Shown: positions 27,211 to 37,579 of the stretch, one piece after another
How the letters are laid out: each line of letters opens with the position of its first letter
How positions within the stretch are numbered: the first letter of the stretch is position 1
Assembly (NCBI GenBank): GCA_041741155.1
Contig: JBGSKO010000120.1
Location: 21,158-85,157 of the forward strand
Length of the DNA stretch: 64,000 nucleotides
Origin: M3007 sp041741155
Lineage (GTDB): Bacteria > Bacteroidota > Bacteroidia > Chitinophagales > Saprospiraceae
Direction of reading: 5' to 3'
Position numbers and translations under genes: made by a program
The notes under the pieces: model-generated
Seen by the model: only the letters and a program-made list of their open reading frames with translations
Told to the model about the DNA's origin: nothing
Databases searched by the model: none

Positions 27211-27538
27211 GGCGATTTTTATTTAAGCGAATTGGACACGGAATACATATTACTGGACATTTTTGTTTTCCTGGTATCCAGACTTTCCAGGTTTGACAAA
27301 CCTGGAAAGTCTCGTTCCAAAAATGTCCAGTAGTGTGCACGGAATAGCACTCCCAAATTTCCGCGAAGGTACGAGACGACCCAGTAGGCAGCGGAAGCAA
27401 AAGCTGTTTTTTCAAATTTCTGCCAACCACATACAATTCTACGCACTCAACCCTCTCAACTTTCTCAACCCTCTCAACCTTCTCAACCTTCTCAACCCTC
27501 AACCTTCTCAACCCCCTCAACCTTCTCTCAACCTTCTC
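27211..27538. other. Repeat-filled gap between the S8 protease and the hybrid kinase
   Basis: 328 bp without a gene. It is occupied by the nested family A palindrome (27246-27337), about 100 bp with nothing recognisable, and a CTCAACC array (27446-27545). Both neighbours are on the minus strand, so this is the protease's upstream region. Confidence 0.7.
27246..27337. repeat. Family A nested double palindrome
   Basis: Outer arms 27246-27264 and 27319-27337 (TACTGGACATTTTT type, two mismatches) around an inner perfect 16-bp palindrome (27280-27295 and 27297-27312, AGACTTTCCAGGTTTG) with a 1-nt loop. Same architecture as 13295-13384. Confidence 0.85.
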
Positions 27539-27545
27539 TCAACCC
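27446..27545. repeat. CTCAACC(T/C)T tandem array, about 11 units
   Basis: Period mostly 9 bp with some 7-bp and 11-bp steps (CTCAACCCT, CTCAACTTT, CTCAACCTT and so on). The stop codon of the hybrid kinase (27539-27541) lies inside the first unit on that strand. Confidence 0.85.
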
Positions 27546-30500
27546 TTCCTCGTCAGCCGTTCAATTTTTTCCAGCAACTCCTCGCTGTCAATGGGTTTGG
27601 TGATGCAATCGTTCATGCCGACCGCGCGGCATTGCTCGAGTTGTTCCGGGATGGCGTTTGCGGTGAGGGCGAGAATGGGTACGTTGCGGATGCCGTCCGG
27701 CATTTTTCGGATCGCCCGCGTGGCTTCATAACCGTCCATGACGGGCATTTTGATGTCCATGAGCACGAGGTCGTATGTTTTCTGGCGGATTTTTTCCACC
27801 GCAATCAGGCCGTTTTCCGCGATATCCACCTCCACGTTTTCAATGTGTTTTTTCAGCAATTCAAGGGCCAGCATTTGGTTGAAGTAAGCGTCTTCGACCA
27901 GCAGGATTTTCAGGTTTTTCAGTTCATGATTTCCCGCAGGGGCTTTGAGTAGGGTGGGGGCAATACCCTGGGCAATTTTGAACGGCAGCACTACGGTGAA
28001 GGTTGCGCCTTTGCCAATGGTGCTTTGCACCGAAATGCTGCCGCCCTGTTGCTCCACCATTTGGCGGGCAATGGACAGCCCAAGCCCGGTGCCGCGCTGG
28101 TTGGCAAAATCCTCGTCGTCCACTTGCTCAAAACTTTCAAAAATGAGGTCCAGCTTTTCGGCGGGTATTCCGATACCGGTATCGCGCACATCGAATTGAA
28201 TGCGGGCGTGGGTATCGGTTCTTTCCGCCAGTGCGACATCGAGTCGTACCAGCCCGTTTCGGGTAAACTTGATGGCGTTGCCCACGAGGTTGGTCAGTAC
28301 CTGCTGGAGGCGCAGCGGGTCGCCGAGCAGTCGGTTCGGTACGCCGGGCGCGGTGTGGATGCTGTACTCAATCTGGTTTTCCAGCGCCTTGTGCAGGAAG
28401 AGGTTGCGGAGCTGTTCGAGTTGCACATCCAGTTCAAAGGGGCGCTCAACGAAGGAGAATTTGCCGCTCTCGATTTTAGCCTGATCAAGGATGTCGTTGA
28501 CGATCCAGAGCAGGTTTTCGCCCGATTGGGCGATGGCCTTGACGTACTGCTTTTGTTTTTCATGGAGGCCCGAGTCCAGCAGCAGTTTGTTCAGCCCGAT
28601 GATGGCGTTCATGGGTGTTCGGATTTCGTGGCTCATGTTGGTCAAAAACTGGCTTTTATAGCGGGCGTTTTGCTCGGCCAGTTCTTTTTCGCGGGCGAGG
28701 CGTTGCGCGTGCAGTCGGTTTTTGAAAATAGCGTATCCGATGCTGCAACACGCCAACGCAAGGAGTAAGTAAAACCACCAGCGTTGCCAAAAAGGCGGCT
28801 CAATCCGGACGTACACCACCAGGGGGCTGCCCGACCAGCGTCCGTCGGCGTTGGCGGCGTCGGCCATAAACGTGTATTTGCCCGGCGGGAGATTGGTGTA
28901 GGTGGCTTCACGCCGGTCACCCGCTTCCTGCCAGTCGTCGTTGAAACCTTCCATTTTGTATCGGTACCGCAAGGCGCCTGGGTTGGTAAAATGCAGACCC
29001 GCGTAGTGGAAGGTGAACACGTTATCGGTGTAGTTGAGCCGAATATGGCGGACAAATTCCGGCACGGTGCCGAAATCCATAGCTTTATTCAGTGCCGAAA
29101 AGCCGGTCAGCACCATCCGGGGCGGCAGGGTATCCACGGGGATACGGTCGGGATCGAATGCGACGAAACCGTTGATGGCCCCGAAAAAAAGCCGCCCGTC
29201 GGCGGTCTGGTAACTGCTGCGGGTGTTGAACTCTTTGGCTTCTTTCAGCAGGCTGTAATTGTGAAACGAACGGGTCGCCGGGTCGAAGCGAGACAGGTAG
29301 TTTTGGCTGGCGAGCCAAATTTGTCCGTTAGGTCGCGCAAGGAGCGCGCACAGGTCGCTTTGTGCCAGGCCATCGGCGGCGGTGTAGTGTTCTTGCTGCC
29401 GCGACACTGGATTGTAGTGGATAAGCCCCTGGTCGTTGACGAGCCAAAGGCCCGCATTCGTAACCGTCATGGCGCGTATTTCGCCTTGAAGCGTTTTTTC
29501 ACTGGTGTCAATAACATCTGTTTTTCCTGTCCGGGGATCATACAGCAAAAGTGCGCCGGTGCATCGCAGCCAAAGTTTGCCGTCGTGCCCTTGCAGGACG
29601 GTAACTATATTGTCGTTTTTCAGGTTTGGAAGCCAGGTCGTGGGATAAACCCAGACGGTGTCGAGGTTTTTTTTATTCAAATGGCAAAGCCCGTTTCGGG
29701 TGCCGAGCCAGAGCCAATCCGGATTGTTTTTGTCGGGGACAATGGAACTGACGATCTTGTTTTTCAGGCGTGTGCCGGCATCTATTTGCTCTGTGCGGTT
29801 GGTGAACGGATTGTGGCGGTAGAGTCCCTCCTCGGCTACGCCAAACCAGAGTAAACCGTCCTGATCGTTGAAAAAAGTCGTGACCGTACAGAACCCGGGT
29901 TTGAATTTCGGCGGCAGCAGCAACGGGTACGCGGCGCCGTGGAGGCTTGGGCGCACGTAGATACCCTCCATGGTATTGGTCCACACTTTGCCGACACGGT
30001 CTTCATGTATCCGGAGGATGTAGTTTTTCATGTTGTCCAACCCTTGTGCGTTTTGGAAGAGTTGGAATTTTTGTGCTTCCGGGTTGATGCGGCTAATGCC
30101 GTTGAACGTGCCGATCCAGAGGTTCTGGAGCCGGTCGGTCATCAGCGAATAGATGACATTGTTGTTCAGTCCGTCCGGGTCGTCGGGTGCCGCCGTGAAG
30201 TGGTGCGTGACACGCCTGGTTTTGAGGTCAAAACGCAACAGACCCTGGTGCTCCGTGCCGATCCACAAGATGCCTCCGGGGTGTTCGAGCAGGGTCACCA
30301 AGGCAGCTTCGGGTATGCCGATATCCACTTTTTCGGCCTTGTTCAGCGTCAAGTCCACCGTCCACAATCCAGTACTTGAAGCCAGCCAGGTGTGTCCGGT
30401 AGAGGTTCGGATCATGCTGCGAAGATCCAGTACGTTGTCTCGATTTATAGGTAAAAAAACCAAAGAAGAGTCGGGCCAGTGTACCAGAAACAGGCCCTTG

Positions 30501-31108
30501 GGGGTGGCGGCAAAGAGGTTGCCGTCGGTGTGCTCGTACAACACCGGGGAGTGCCTGCCGACGAATGTCTGGTTGCCGGAAAAATGTAGAAACCGGTTTT
30601 TTGCAGTATCAAACTGATCAACTCCGCTGCCGGTAGCTACCCAGATACGTCCCTGGCGATCTTCGTACACATCCTGTACACGATCATCGCTGATACTGCC
30701 CGGATTGTTCGGGTCGTGTACATATCGGGTAAATTTCCCGGTCCTTCGGTCAAACCGGTTTAGTCCGCGATTCGTGGTCACCCAATACCGCCCCTTGCGA
30801 TCTTCCAGTATTTTGAAAGCCCAGGAGGCCGATATGGAGGTGCTGTCCCGGCTGTCATTGAGGTAGTTGGTAAACCGGTACCCGTCGTACTTGGCCAGAC
30901 CGCCCAACGTGCAAAACCACAGGAAGCCCTTGCTGTCTTCCATCATGGAGAAAATATGCCCCTGCGGGAGACCGTCCTCGATACCAATGCGGTCGAAGAA
31001 AATTTTACCCTGCTGCCCCGTCAGGCACGTGGTCGGGCAAGCAGCTAACAGCAGCAGCAGGGTATATCGAAGGATGCAGTTCAAGGCGCCAGTAAAAATG
31101 ACCGGCAA
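27539..31108 (-). CDS. Hybrid two-component sensor (beta-propeller, HisKA, HATPase, receiver)
   Basis: 1189 aa. A hydrophobic N terminus (YTLLLLLAACPTTC) is followed by ligand-gated propeller repeats (~45-680, e.g. EDSKGFLWFCTLGGLAKYDG), a Y_Y_Y domain (~685-770), one membrane segment (~778-798, WWFYLLLALACCSIGYAIF), HisKA with the phospho-His in FLTNMSHEIRTPMN (~825), HATPase (~900-1045, TGIGIPAEKLDLIFESFEQ, GTGLGLSI) and a C-terminal receiver (phospho-Asp near 1116 in LMDIKMPVMDG). No AraC output domain, unlike classic hybrid regulators of glycan loci, so signal goes to an unlinked partner. Start uncertain: no ATG, TTG at 31108 or 31084. Confidence 0.9.
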   Translation of the reverse strand: MPVIFTGALNCILRYTLLLLLAACPTTCLTGQQGKIFFDRIGIEDGLPQGHIFSMMEDSKGFLWFCTLGGLAKYDGYRFTNYLNDSRDSTSISASWAFKILEDRKGRYWVTTNRGLNRFDRRTGKFTRYVHDPNNPGSISDDRVQDVYEDRQGRIWVATGSGVDQFDTAKNRFLHFSGNQTFVGRHSPVLYEHTDGNLFAATPKGLFLVHWPDSSLVFLPINRDNVLDLRSMIRTSTGHTWLASSTGLWTVDLTLNKAEKVDIGIPEAALVTLLEHPGGILWIGTEHQGLLRFDLKTRRVTHHFTAAPDDPDGLNNNVIYSLMTDRLQNLWIGTFNGISRINPEAQKFQLFQNAQGLDNMKNYILRIHEDRVGKVWTNTMEGIYVRPSLHGAAYPLLLPPKFKPGFCTVTTFFNDQDGLLWFGVAEEGLYRHNPFTNRTEQIDAGTRLKNKIVSSIVPDKNNPDWLWLGTRNGLCHLNKKNLDTVWVYPTTWLPNLKNDNIVTVLQGHDGKLWLRCTGALLLYDPRTGKTDVIDTSEKTLQGEIRAMTVTNAGLWLVNDQGLIHYNPVSRQQEHYTAADGLAQSDLCALLARPNGQIWLASQNYLSRFDPATRSFHNYSLLKEAKEFNTRSSYQTADGRLFFGAINGFVAFDPDRIPVDTLPPRMVLTGFSALNKAMDFGTVPEFVRHIRLNYTDNVFTFHYAGLHFTNPGALRYRYKMEGFNDDWQEAGDRREATYTNLPPGKYTFMADAANADGRWSGSPLVVYVRIEPPFWQRWWFYLLLALACCSIGYAIFKNRLHAQRLAREKELAEQNARYKSQFLTNMSHEIRTPMNAIIGLNKLLLDSGLHEKQKQYVKAIAQSGENLLWIVNDILDQAKIESGKFSFVERPFELDVQLEQLRNLFLHKALENQIEYSIHTAPGVPNRLLGDPLRLQQVLTNLVGNAIKFTRNGLVRLDVALAERTDTHARIQFDVRDTGIGIPAEKLDLIFESFEQVDDEDFANQRGTGLGLSIARQMVEQQGGSISVQSTIGKGATFTVVLPFKIAQGIAPTLLKAPAGNHELKNLKILLVEDAYFNQMLALELLKKHIENVEVDIAENGLIAVEKIRQKTYDLVLMDIKMPVMDGYEATRAIRKMPDGIRNVPILALTANAIPEQLEQCRAVGMNDCITKPIDSEELLEKIERLTRKG

Positions 31109-31186
31109 GGTACGATGTGCAATGCATTTTCAACGCCGTTTGTGGCGGGCATCCCGGATGCATTGCGCTTTGCACAAATGCCGCGC

Positions 31187-34100
31187 TTAATTAATCACCA
31201 TTTTCTCTATCCATTTTTTTCCGGCAGATTCCACCACGACGGTGTACAAACCTTTGTCCAGCAAGCCAAATTGTAAGGGCAATAGCTCCTGGCCGGCAGC
31301 ATCCGGAAATTCCTGATCGCTTACACCGCGCCCCAGCATATCATACACCCGAATTCGTACTCCGGCCGTCCATTTCGGTGAGTATCGGGCAAAAACCTGT
31401 CCGCTCGACGGATTGGGGAACAGCAGGAATTTTTCGCCCGAAACCGGGGTGAGCGGGTCGCAATCCGGAAGTACGACACAATCGTTGAAGTTGCAGCACT
31501 GGGTGTGCGCGGCGTCGTCATTCGTTGCATGTAGCGAAACGGTAAAGCAAACCGTATCGCCGGGTAATGCAGGCGAACCCAGTGTCAGGTTGTACGCTTG
31601 CGTGCCGCCGGGCACCAAACTGCCGAGCGATACGGTCGTATTGTACGTGAACATGCCTGCCGGAGTGGTGAAAATAAAGTGTGCCTCGCCCATCGTGTAA
31701 GCAGAAGTGTTCACGATGGCACCCGACCAAGCCCACGAACCGGAACTTGAGTCGCAGCCGATTACTTCGTCCCGAACATACCCGCAGGGTGGTTCGCAGC
31801 CCAGCTCAACGGTGTCGCGACAAACAACACTGTCGCCCGCCATCCATTTAATTTCTAAAAACTGCGACGGCGCAATAGAGGTTTGCACACAAATTTGAGG
31901 CAACTGAACCAAGCCCAGCGGCAAGCTGGCCCCAATGGGCGGACCTACATTCAAATCAATGACAGTAGGCGAATAACTCGCTGTAAACCACCCCGAGCCA
32001 AAGGGGTTGTTGATCGTAATGGTCGTTCCCGCAGACAATATGCACAACCCGACGCCATCAAAATAACCGGGGGCAAAATTGTTGTACAAGGAAATAGCAT
32101 AGCAGCACTTGCCATCCTTGGCCGATAAGGCCTCCACACGTTCAACCGCAATATCGTCGCAGGGATTACAATCCGGAATCTCGATGCAGTACACCGTGTC
32201 AAGCATGCAGCACAGCGTGGTATCAATTTCATCGGGTATGGCATCGTGTGCGGTCATACCAAAGCAGAACATTTGACCGGCAATGCCCGTCCCGGTAAGG
32301 GCCAGGGTGTACGTACGGCATTCGCCGGGCTGGATCGGGTTGGCCGTTTCGTCTATGGTGTTGGGTGTTGCCAGAATACCCGTCGGGCTGGTAGGCTGAA
32401 CCAGAATGTATGCCACCGCAAAATCGGCGTCCACCGGGTTGCACACAGTCATGGAGTAGAACACTTCCTTACCCTTGCACCAGATCGAGTCGGTTTGCAA
32501 ATAGAGGCAGTCCGGCTCCACGGGACAATGGAGGGTAATCGTGTCGGAACACACCACGTTGAAATCGAAATCGTACCAGTCGAAAATGATTTGTTGGGGG
32601 CTGTTCACTACGTTCTCGAGACAGAAGTCGAGGAACCCGGCCAGCGTGCCCGAAGGCAACGGGCTACCCGTTTGGCTGTTCACCAGTCCGATAGAATTGC
32701 TTGTTATGGAAAATACTGACAGCGCGTTATCCAGACTGCCGAAGTCGAAAACAAAATCGGCATCGGTGGTGTGAATTTGTACCCCGAAGATTCCGCCGAA
32801 GTTGTTTGTGAAATTGAGCGTCCAGCAACAGCTGTCTCCGGTAGGATTAACGGAAGCGCTCAGGGATTCGCAGTCGCAATTGATCAACATCAACATCAGC
32901 GAATCCGACGTGCTGGAACACCCATACTGCGTGGTGCCGGTCAGCGAATACGTGCCGCTCTGGGTCACGATCAAACACTGGTTCGTTTCCCCCGGGATAG
33001 GCGCCCCATTCAGATTCCACTGGTAAGCAGCCAGTCCGTCGGGCCCGCAAATCGTATCCGGATCGCAGGATTTGTAGCATCCCGCCGGCACGAGGCACAG
33101 GTCGGGCAAGGGATAGACGACGGCGCTTGCCGAACCTTTGCAGCCCGTGATAGTGTCCGTCCCGACAGCTGTGTACGTTCCGGCTTGTATTACCGTGCTG
33201 GACGTGCCGGTATCCCCGTTGCTCCAGGTGTACACGACATCAGGCTGTGGCGATGTAATTGTCAGGGTGACGGGCGTGCCTTCGCAAGGTGGCGACGGTG
33301 CAACGGAAATTACAAAGGCAGGCGAAACTGCCAGTGAAACAGTGTGTTGCGCCGAGGTCGCCGAGCAACCGTTGGCATCCGTCACAACCACAGAATATGC
33401 CGGCAGGAGGTTGTAGTCGCACACGAGCAGGGTGGCATTTACCTCGCCACCGATAGGCGTATTGGTGTGGTTTAGCCACTGGTAGGTGTACCCAAAGCCC
33501 GTTGAGGCGCTGAGTGTCACGCAACCGGCATCACAAATAAATGCCGGACCGGAAATGGAGGCCGTCGGTAGCGGCAGCACGGTCACCGTTACAGAATCTG
33601 TCGTGTAGGTGCAGCCGTTGGCATCCGTGACGACGACGCTGTAGGTGCCGGAGGTGGTCACGGTGATGGTCGGAGTAGTAGCATTGTTCGACCACACATA
33701 ACCTGTGCCGGGAGGTGCGGTCAGCGTCACCGGTGTGCCGGCGCAGACCGTCAGACTGGGCGACCAGGTGATCGTGTCCACTGCCGGGGCAGGATGTACG
33801 ATCAGGGACTGGTAGGCGGTGTCTTTGCAGCCCATGTTATCCACCACTGCCAGCGAAACCGTGTAGGTTCCTGCCGTGAGGTAGGTGTGCGCGGGCATTT
33901 GGCTGCCATTGGTGGCGCCATCGCCGAAGTTCCACAGCCAGGAAATAATGTTGGGGCCGCTGCCCGTAAAGGCGACAGGTTTGCCTGCGCAAACGGGCGA
34001 CGGATTCGCAGCGATCGTTGGGGTTGGCCGACCGGGTACGATCACGGTTTTGGTGATCGTTGCCTGGCAACCTGCGGCATTGGTCACCGTGAGCGTCACC

Positions 34101-37100
34101 GTGAACGTGCCGCCCGCAGGCGGATAATTGTGGACGGGGTTTTGGGAAGAAGAAGTGCCGGCATCACCGAATGTCCATTGCCAGGAGGTCGGATTCGCCC
34201 CGGTCAGGAAGGTGGACAAATCATTGAACGAAACGGTCTGGCAATTAACAACACTGGAAAAATCGGCGGCCAAAGGCACGCAAACCTGTGCATTTCGGGT
34301 AATCGTACAAGTGCTGTTGGCCGGGAAAAAACTCGGCACTGTGGCGGTCACGACAACTAAAAAACACCCGGCCTTGGTGTACGTATGGGTAGCGTTGGGC
34401 AGGGTGCCGCTATTGATGTTGTTGCCGGGATCGCCGAAGTTCCAGCCGGTGACGGTGACGTTGGCGGACTTTGTTACCGTAAAATTGTAAGTATTGCAAT
34501 TAGGCGCCGGGTTTGCTGAAGCAAACGACAGGTTATGCGTGACCGGGAAGCATGTGCTTATTCCATTGCAGAAGACTTGTTGTATCGTAATCGTGTTGGA
34601 CTGGTTGGTGCAGCCGTTGGCATCGGTCACCACTACCCAGTAGTTGAATGTACCCGCCACCTGGGTATTGTTGTGGGTGTACGTACTTTGTGTGGGCGGC
34701 AGTCCCAGCGAGACGCCATTGCGAAACCAGTCAAATGTATAACCTATACCGGTGATAGCCGACATCGCAACCGAGCCGGTGTTGTTCGGCGGGTTGTAGC
34801 ACATCGTAGTTGCATTCCCTGTAGAAATGGAGGCAATCGGTCCGGGCAAGGGAATAGCCTGATACGTCCCCACTGCCGTGCAACCGTTGGCATTCGTCGT
34901 GGTGACGAGGTAGGTGCCGCCGGTCGTGATCGAAATGGTTTGCGTCGTAGCGAAAGGTGACCACAAATAGGAGGTATAGCCTGCACCCGCATCCAGGGTA
35001 GCGGGCACTCCGGGGCAAAGAATACCAACCTGCGTAATAACCGGAGGCGGCGCGGCGCTGAGCAATACCGGCAAGCTCGCGCTGAGGCTGTTACCGCACA
35101 ATGAAACCGTCACCTGGAGCGTCGCGGGACCGGCCGTGTTGTTCCACTGTACCTGTACATTCGGGGTGCCTTGTCCGTTGATCACGCTGCCCAGACCGGG
35201 CGAAGCGATCGTCCAGGCGTACGTAGCAGACGGGTGTTGCGCCGGGCTAACGGAATAGCTTTGTACGGCATTTATACAGGCTGCCGGACCGTTGATGACC
35301 GGCGTGCCAACCAATAGTTTCGGCGTAACATTCAGCCGGATGGTATCGGACAGGCAGGTCGGGGTACTCAAGTTAAATTGTTGCAACACCACACTGTACG
35401 GGCCGCCGGTATTCCAGTTTACCACAAGCGGGTTTCCGATGAATGAAGCCGGTGTGCCGCCGATAACCGTCCACTGAAAACCTGTGCCGCTTTGCGCGCT
35501 TTGTCCGAAATAGGTGTCGGCGCCGCCGGGGCAAATTTCTACAGGACCGGAAATGCCGGTCGGCTTGGGCGTTTCTATCACACGGATCACTTTGGTTACC
35601 TGCTGGTTGCAGTATGCCCCCGGAGTGTTGGACATGGCGGTCACGGTGAAGGTGCCGGGGCCGGCATCCCAGGTGACGTTTATATTGGCTGTACCCTGTC
35701 CGGTAAACGTAACAGACGGCGTAATGATCCAGGTGTAGTTTGCCGAAGGCGTAGCTGTAGCCGAAAACGGGGAGCTGGAGTTGACGCAAACGACCGGTGG
35801 TACCGGCCCGGTCACGTCAAATTCCGGTTTGATATTTACCGTTAGTGTGGCCGAACCGGCACAGTCTTCCGGCTCGTGGCCGGGCAGGCCGCCGAGGAAT
35901 GGACTGGCGTAGGTCAGGTTGATGATGCCCGGCCCCGGTGCGGTTCCCCACTGAATGACTACGGTATTGGTGCCCTGGCCGGAGAGCACGGTGCCGCCCG
36001 ACACTTGCCAGTTGTACAGCACACTCATCCACTTCGGCACGGTATAGGTCGCCGTCGCATTTTCGCATACACTGGTGAGGCCGTTGATGCCTACCGTGGG
36101 TGAAATAATGGGCACCAGTACCGATACGGGTTGGTCGCAGTAGGCACTGTCGCACCCGGAGACTTCAAGGGTGATCGTGCCGGTGGGACCATTGCCCCAT
36201 TGCACGCAGATGGTATCGTTACCCTGGCCGGTGAACGGCCACGGGTTGCCGTTTTCGTCCAGCACCGTCCAGAGGTACGATCCGCAGTTCAGGGCGTCCG
36301 TCCAGTACTTGCTGCTGTCGCCGGCGCACAGGGTAGAAATGCAATAAATGTTTGGTCCCGGCAGGGAATCTATGAATACAACGGCGGTTGCAGTATCGGA
36401 ACAGCAGCACAATGGGCTGCCTTGGTTGTCGTAGTTGCTGTTGGTCACAATGAGCGTGACGGTGTAACTCCCCGGTCCGGCATACTGGTGTGTCGGATGG
36501 AACATACTGGAGGAATTGCCGTCGCCGAAATCCCAAAAATACATGCTGCCGCCCAGCGAATTGTTGACAAAACTAACGGGTGCATTCAGGCAGAGCGAGT
36601 CTGAAGAAGCCTGAAATGCAGCCACAGGAGCATTTAATTTATCTACACAAAACTCCAGAACGGTCATTTCGCCGTTGCCGTTGGTGATGGTCAGAGAAAT
36701 GGAGCCGTTACCGGCTGCGCCCCAGGATACGACGATTTCGGCCGGGTTGCTGCCGGGCACAAACGTGCCGCCGGTGACCGCCCAGGTGTAGGTACTCGCC
36801 GTGTCGTAGTTCACAAAATATACTGCTCCGGAATTTTCACACGCGAACACACAGCCCTGGTCGCCCATGTTGCCGCCCGCCGGGTCGCTTGGTGGGAAAT
36901 AATCTTCGAGGTTGACGTAAAAGCAGTCCGGTTTCGGGCATTTGATGATAATCTTGATCGTAGCCGAACATTTATTGGGCGGCTGACAGATTTCGTACCG
37001 GTAGCGCAGAATATGTTCGCCGCAGCACGTGCCGGCATTCGCGCCCTGCAACCAGTACAAATCCCCCCCGGGTGTAAGGCCAAAACAATCGGATTGTCCG

Positions 37101-37294
37101 ATTAAGAGAACCGGGTTGGAAAAGCCCGGCGTCTTGATGTCATTGCTGGTGACATTGTACAAAAGCGTATCGCCTGCCATGATGCAGATCGAATCATCTA
37201 CCGCCGTCAGGTCGGTCGTTTGGGCCGAGGCCGAAACGGAAAAAAGAAGGCTCAGGGAAATAAACAGACAGGTACAGCATGATTTCATAGACAT
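31187..37294 (-). CDS. 2035-aa PKD/Ig-like repeat protein with T9SS domain
   Basis: Signal peptide (CLFISLSLLFSVSASA) followed by a Cys-rich N-terminal region, then many beta-sandwich modules. Several are PKD domains with the typical FWDFGDGNSSS or WLWNFGDGATNGS core and a YTVTL-type strand; others are Ig-like repeats with YTWSNGDTGTSSTVIQAGTY-like phrases. The last third has three Cys-rich repeats (CCWTLNFTNNFGGIFG, CCYAISLYNNFAPGYFDG). The end is a T9SS type A domain (LLFPNPSSGQVFARY ... KMVIN). It is a surface or secreted adhesin-like protein; no enzymatic domain is seen. Several repeats show near-identical short motifs, suggesting internal duplication. Confidence 0.9.
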   Translation of the reverse strand: MSMKSCCTCLFISLSLLFSVSASAQTTDLTAVDDSICIMAGDTLLYNVTSNDIKTPGFSNPVLLIGQSDCFGLTPGGDLYWLQGANAGTCCGEHILRYRYEICQPPNKCSATIKIIIKCPKPDCFYVNLEDYFPPSDPAGGNMGDQGCVFACENSGAVYFVNYDTASTYTWAVTGGTFVPGSNPAEIVVSWGAAGNGSISLTITNGNGEMTVLEFCVDKLNAPVAAFQASSDSLCLNAPVSFVNNSLGGSMYFWDFGDGNSSSMFHPTHQYAGPGSYTVTLIVTNSNYDNQGSPLCCCSDTATAVVFIDSLPGPNIYCISTLCAGDSSKYWTDALNCGSYLWTVLDENGNPWPFTGQGNDTICVQWGNGPTGTITLEVSGCDSAYCDQPVSVLVPIISPTVGINGLTSVCENATATYTVPKWMSVLYNWQVSGGTVLSGQGTNTVVIQWGTAPGPGIINLTYASPFLGGLPGHEPEDCAGSATLTVNIKPEFDVTGPVPPVVCVNSSSPFSATATPSANYTWIITPSVTFTGQGTANINVTWDAGPGTFTVTAMSNTPGAYCNQQVTKVIRVIETPKPTGISGPVEICPGGADTYFGQSAQSGTGFQWTVIGGTPASFIGNPLVVNWNTGGPYSVVLQQFNLSTPTCLSDTIRLNVTPKLLVGTPVINGPAACINAVQSYSVSPAQHPSATYAWTIASPGLGSVINGQGTPNVQVQWNNTAGPATLQVTVSLCGNSLSASLPVLLSAAPPPVITQVGILCPGVPATLDAGAGYTSYLWSPFATTQTISITTGGTYLVTTTNANGCTAVGTYQAIPLPGPIASISTGNATTMCYNPPNNTGSVAMSAITGIGYTFDWFRNGVSLGLPPTQSTYTHNNTQVAGTFNYWVVVTDANGCTNQSNTITIQQVFCNGISTCFPVTHNLSFASANPAPNCNTYNFTVTKSANVTVTGWNFGDPGNNINSGTLPNATHTYTKAGCFLVVVTATVPSFFPANSTCTITRNAQVCVPLAADFSSVVNCQTVSFNDLSTFLTGANPTSWQWTFGDAGTSSSQNPVHNYPPAGGTFTVTLTVTNAAGCQATITKTVIVPGRPTPTIAANPSPVCAGKPVAFTGSGPNIISWLWNFGDGATNGSQMPAHTYLTAGTYTVSLAVVDNMGCKDTAYQSLIVHPAPAVDTITWSPSLTVCAGTPVTLTAPPGTGYVWSNNATTPTITVTTSGTYSVVVTDANGCTYTTDSVTVTVLPLPTASISGPAFICDAGCVTLSASTGFGYTYQWLNHTNTPIGGEVNATLLVCDYNLLPAYSVVVTDANGCSATSAQHTVSLAVSPAFVISVAPSPPCEGTPVTLTITSPQPDVVYTWSNGDTGTSSTVIQAGTYTAVGTDTITGCKGSASAVVYPLPDLCLVPAGCYKSCDPDTICGPDGLAAYQWNLNGAPIPGETNQCLIVTQSGTYSLTGTTQYGCSSTSDSLMLMLINCDCESLSASVNPTGDSCCWTLNFTNNFGGIFGVQIHTTDADFVFDFGSLDNALSVFSITSNSIGLVNSQTGSPLPSGTLAGFLDFCLENVVNSPQQIIFDWYDFDFNVVCSDTITLHCPVEPDCLYLQTDSIWCKGKEVFYSMTVCNPVDADFAVAYILVQPTSPTGILATPNTIDETANPIQPGECRTYTLALTGTGIAGQMFCFGMTAHDAIPDEIDTTLCCMLDTVYCIEIPDCNPCDDIAVERVEALSAKDGKCCYAISLYNNFAPGYFDGVGLCILSAGTTITINNPFGSGWFTASYSPTVIDLNVGPPIGASLPLGLVQLPQICVQTSIAPSQFLEIKWMAGDSVVCRDTVELGCEPPCGYVRDEVIGCDSSSGSWAWSGAIVNTSAYTMGEAHFIFTTPAGMFTYNTTVSLGSLVPGGTQAYNLTLGSPALPGDTVCFTVSLHATNDDAAHTQCCNFNDCVVLPDCDPLTPVSGEKFLLFPNPSSGQVFARYSPKWTAGVRIRVYDMLGRGVSDQEFPDAAGQELLPLQFGLLDKGLYTVVVESAGKKWIEKMVIN

Positions 37295-37579
37295 GGATTG
37301 GGTTGTTTAAAAAAAGCAATTGAATTTAAAATCAAAAATTGATCCAATTGGAAATTAACAAGCAAAGTTGCTGTAAAATACTTGTTTGTAGTTAGTTTGT
37401 TGGCGAAGTCTTTTTGTTTCAAAATTTTAAGAATTGGGAAATGTGGCAATTTCAGGATTTTAGTGCTTCAGGGCTATGCACCCCACAATCGGACATTTAG
37501 ACTTTCCAGGTTTTAAACCTGGAAAGTCTGGGGCTTCGAGAAAATATTCAATTGTGTGGCAACGCACTACCTTCGCCCC
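37295..37579. other. Divergent intergenic region
   Basis: 285 bp between the giant PKD gene and the aldo/keto reductase. The first ~150 bp are strikingly AT-rich and probably hold the PKD gene's promoter, though no exact TAnnTTTG was found. The rest is a family A palindrome variant. Confidence 0.45.
37483..37559. repeat. Family A palindrome variant
   Basis: Inner perfect palindrome 37499-37529 (AGACTTTCCAGGTTT with its complement), with weakly related outer arms (CCACAATCGGACATTT; ATTCAATTGTGTGG). It ends 20 bp before the aldo/keto reductase start and covers the alternative GTG start at 37556. Confidence 0.75.
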
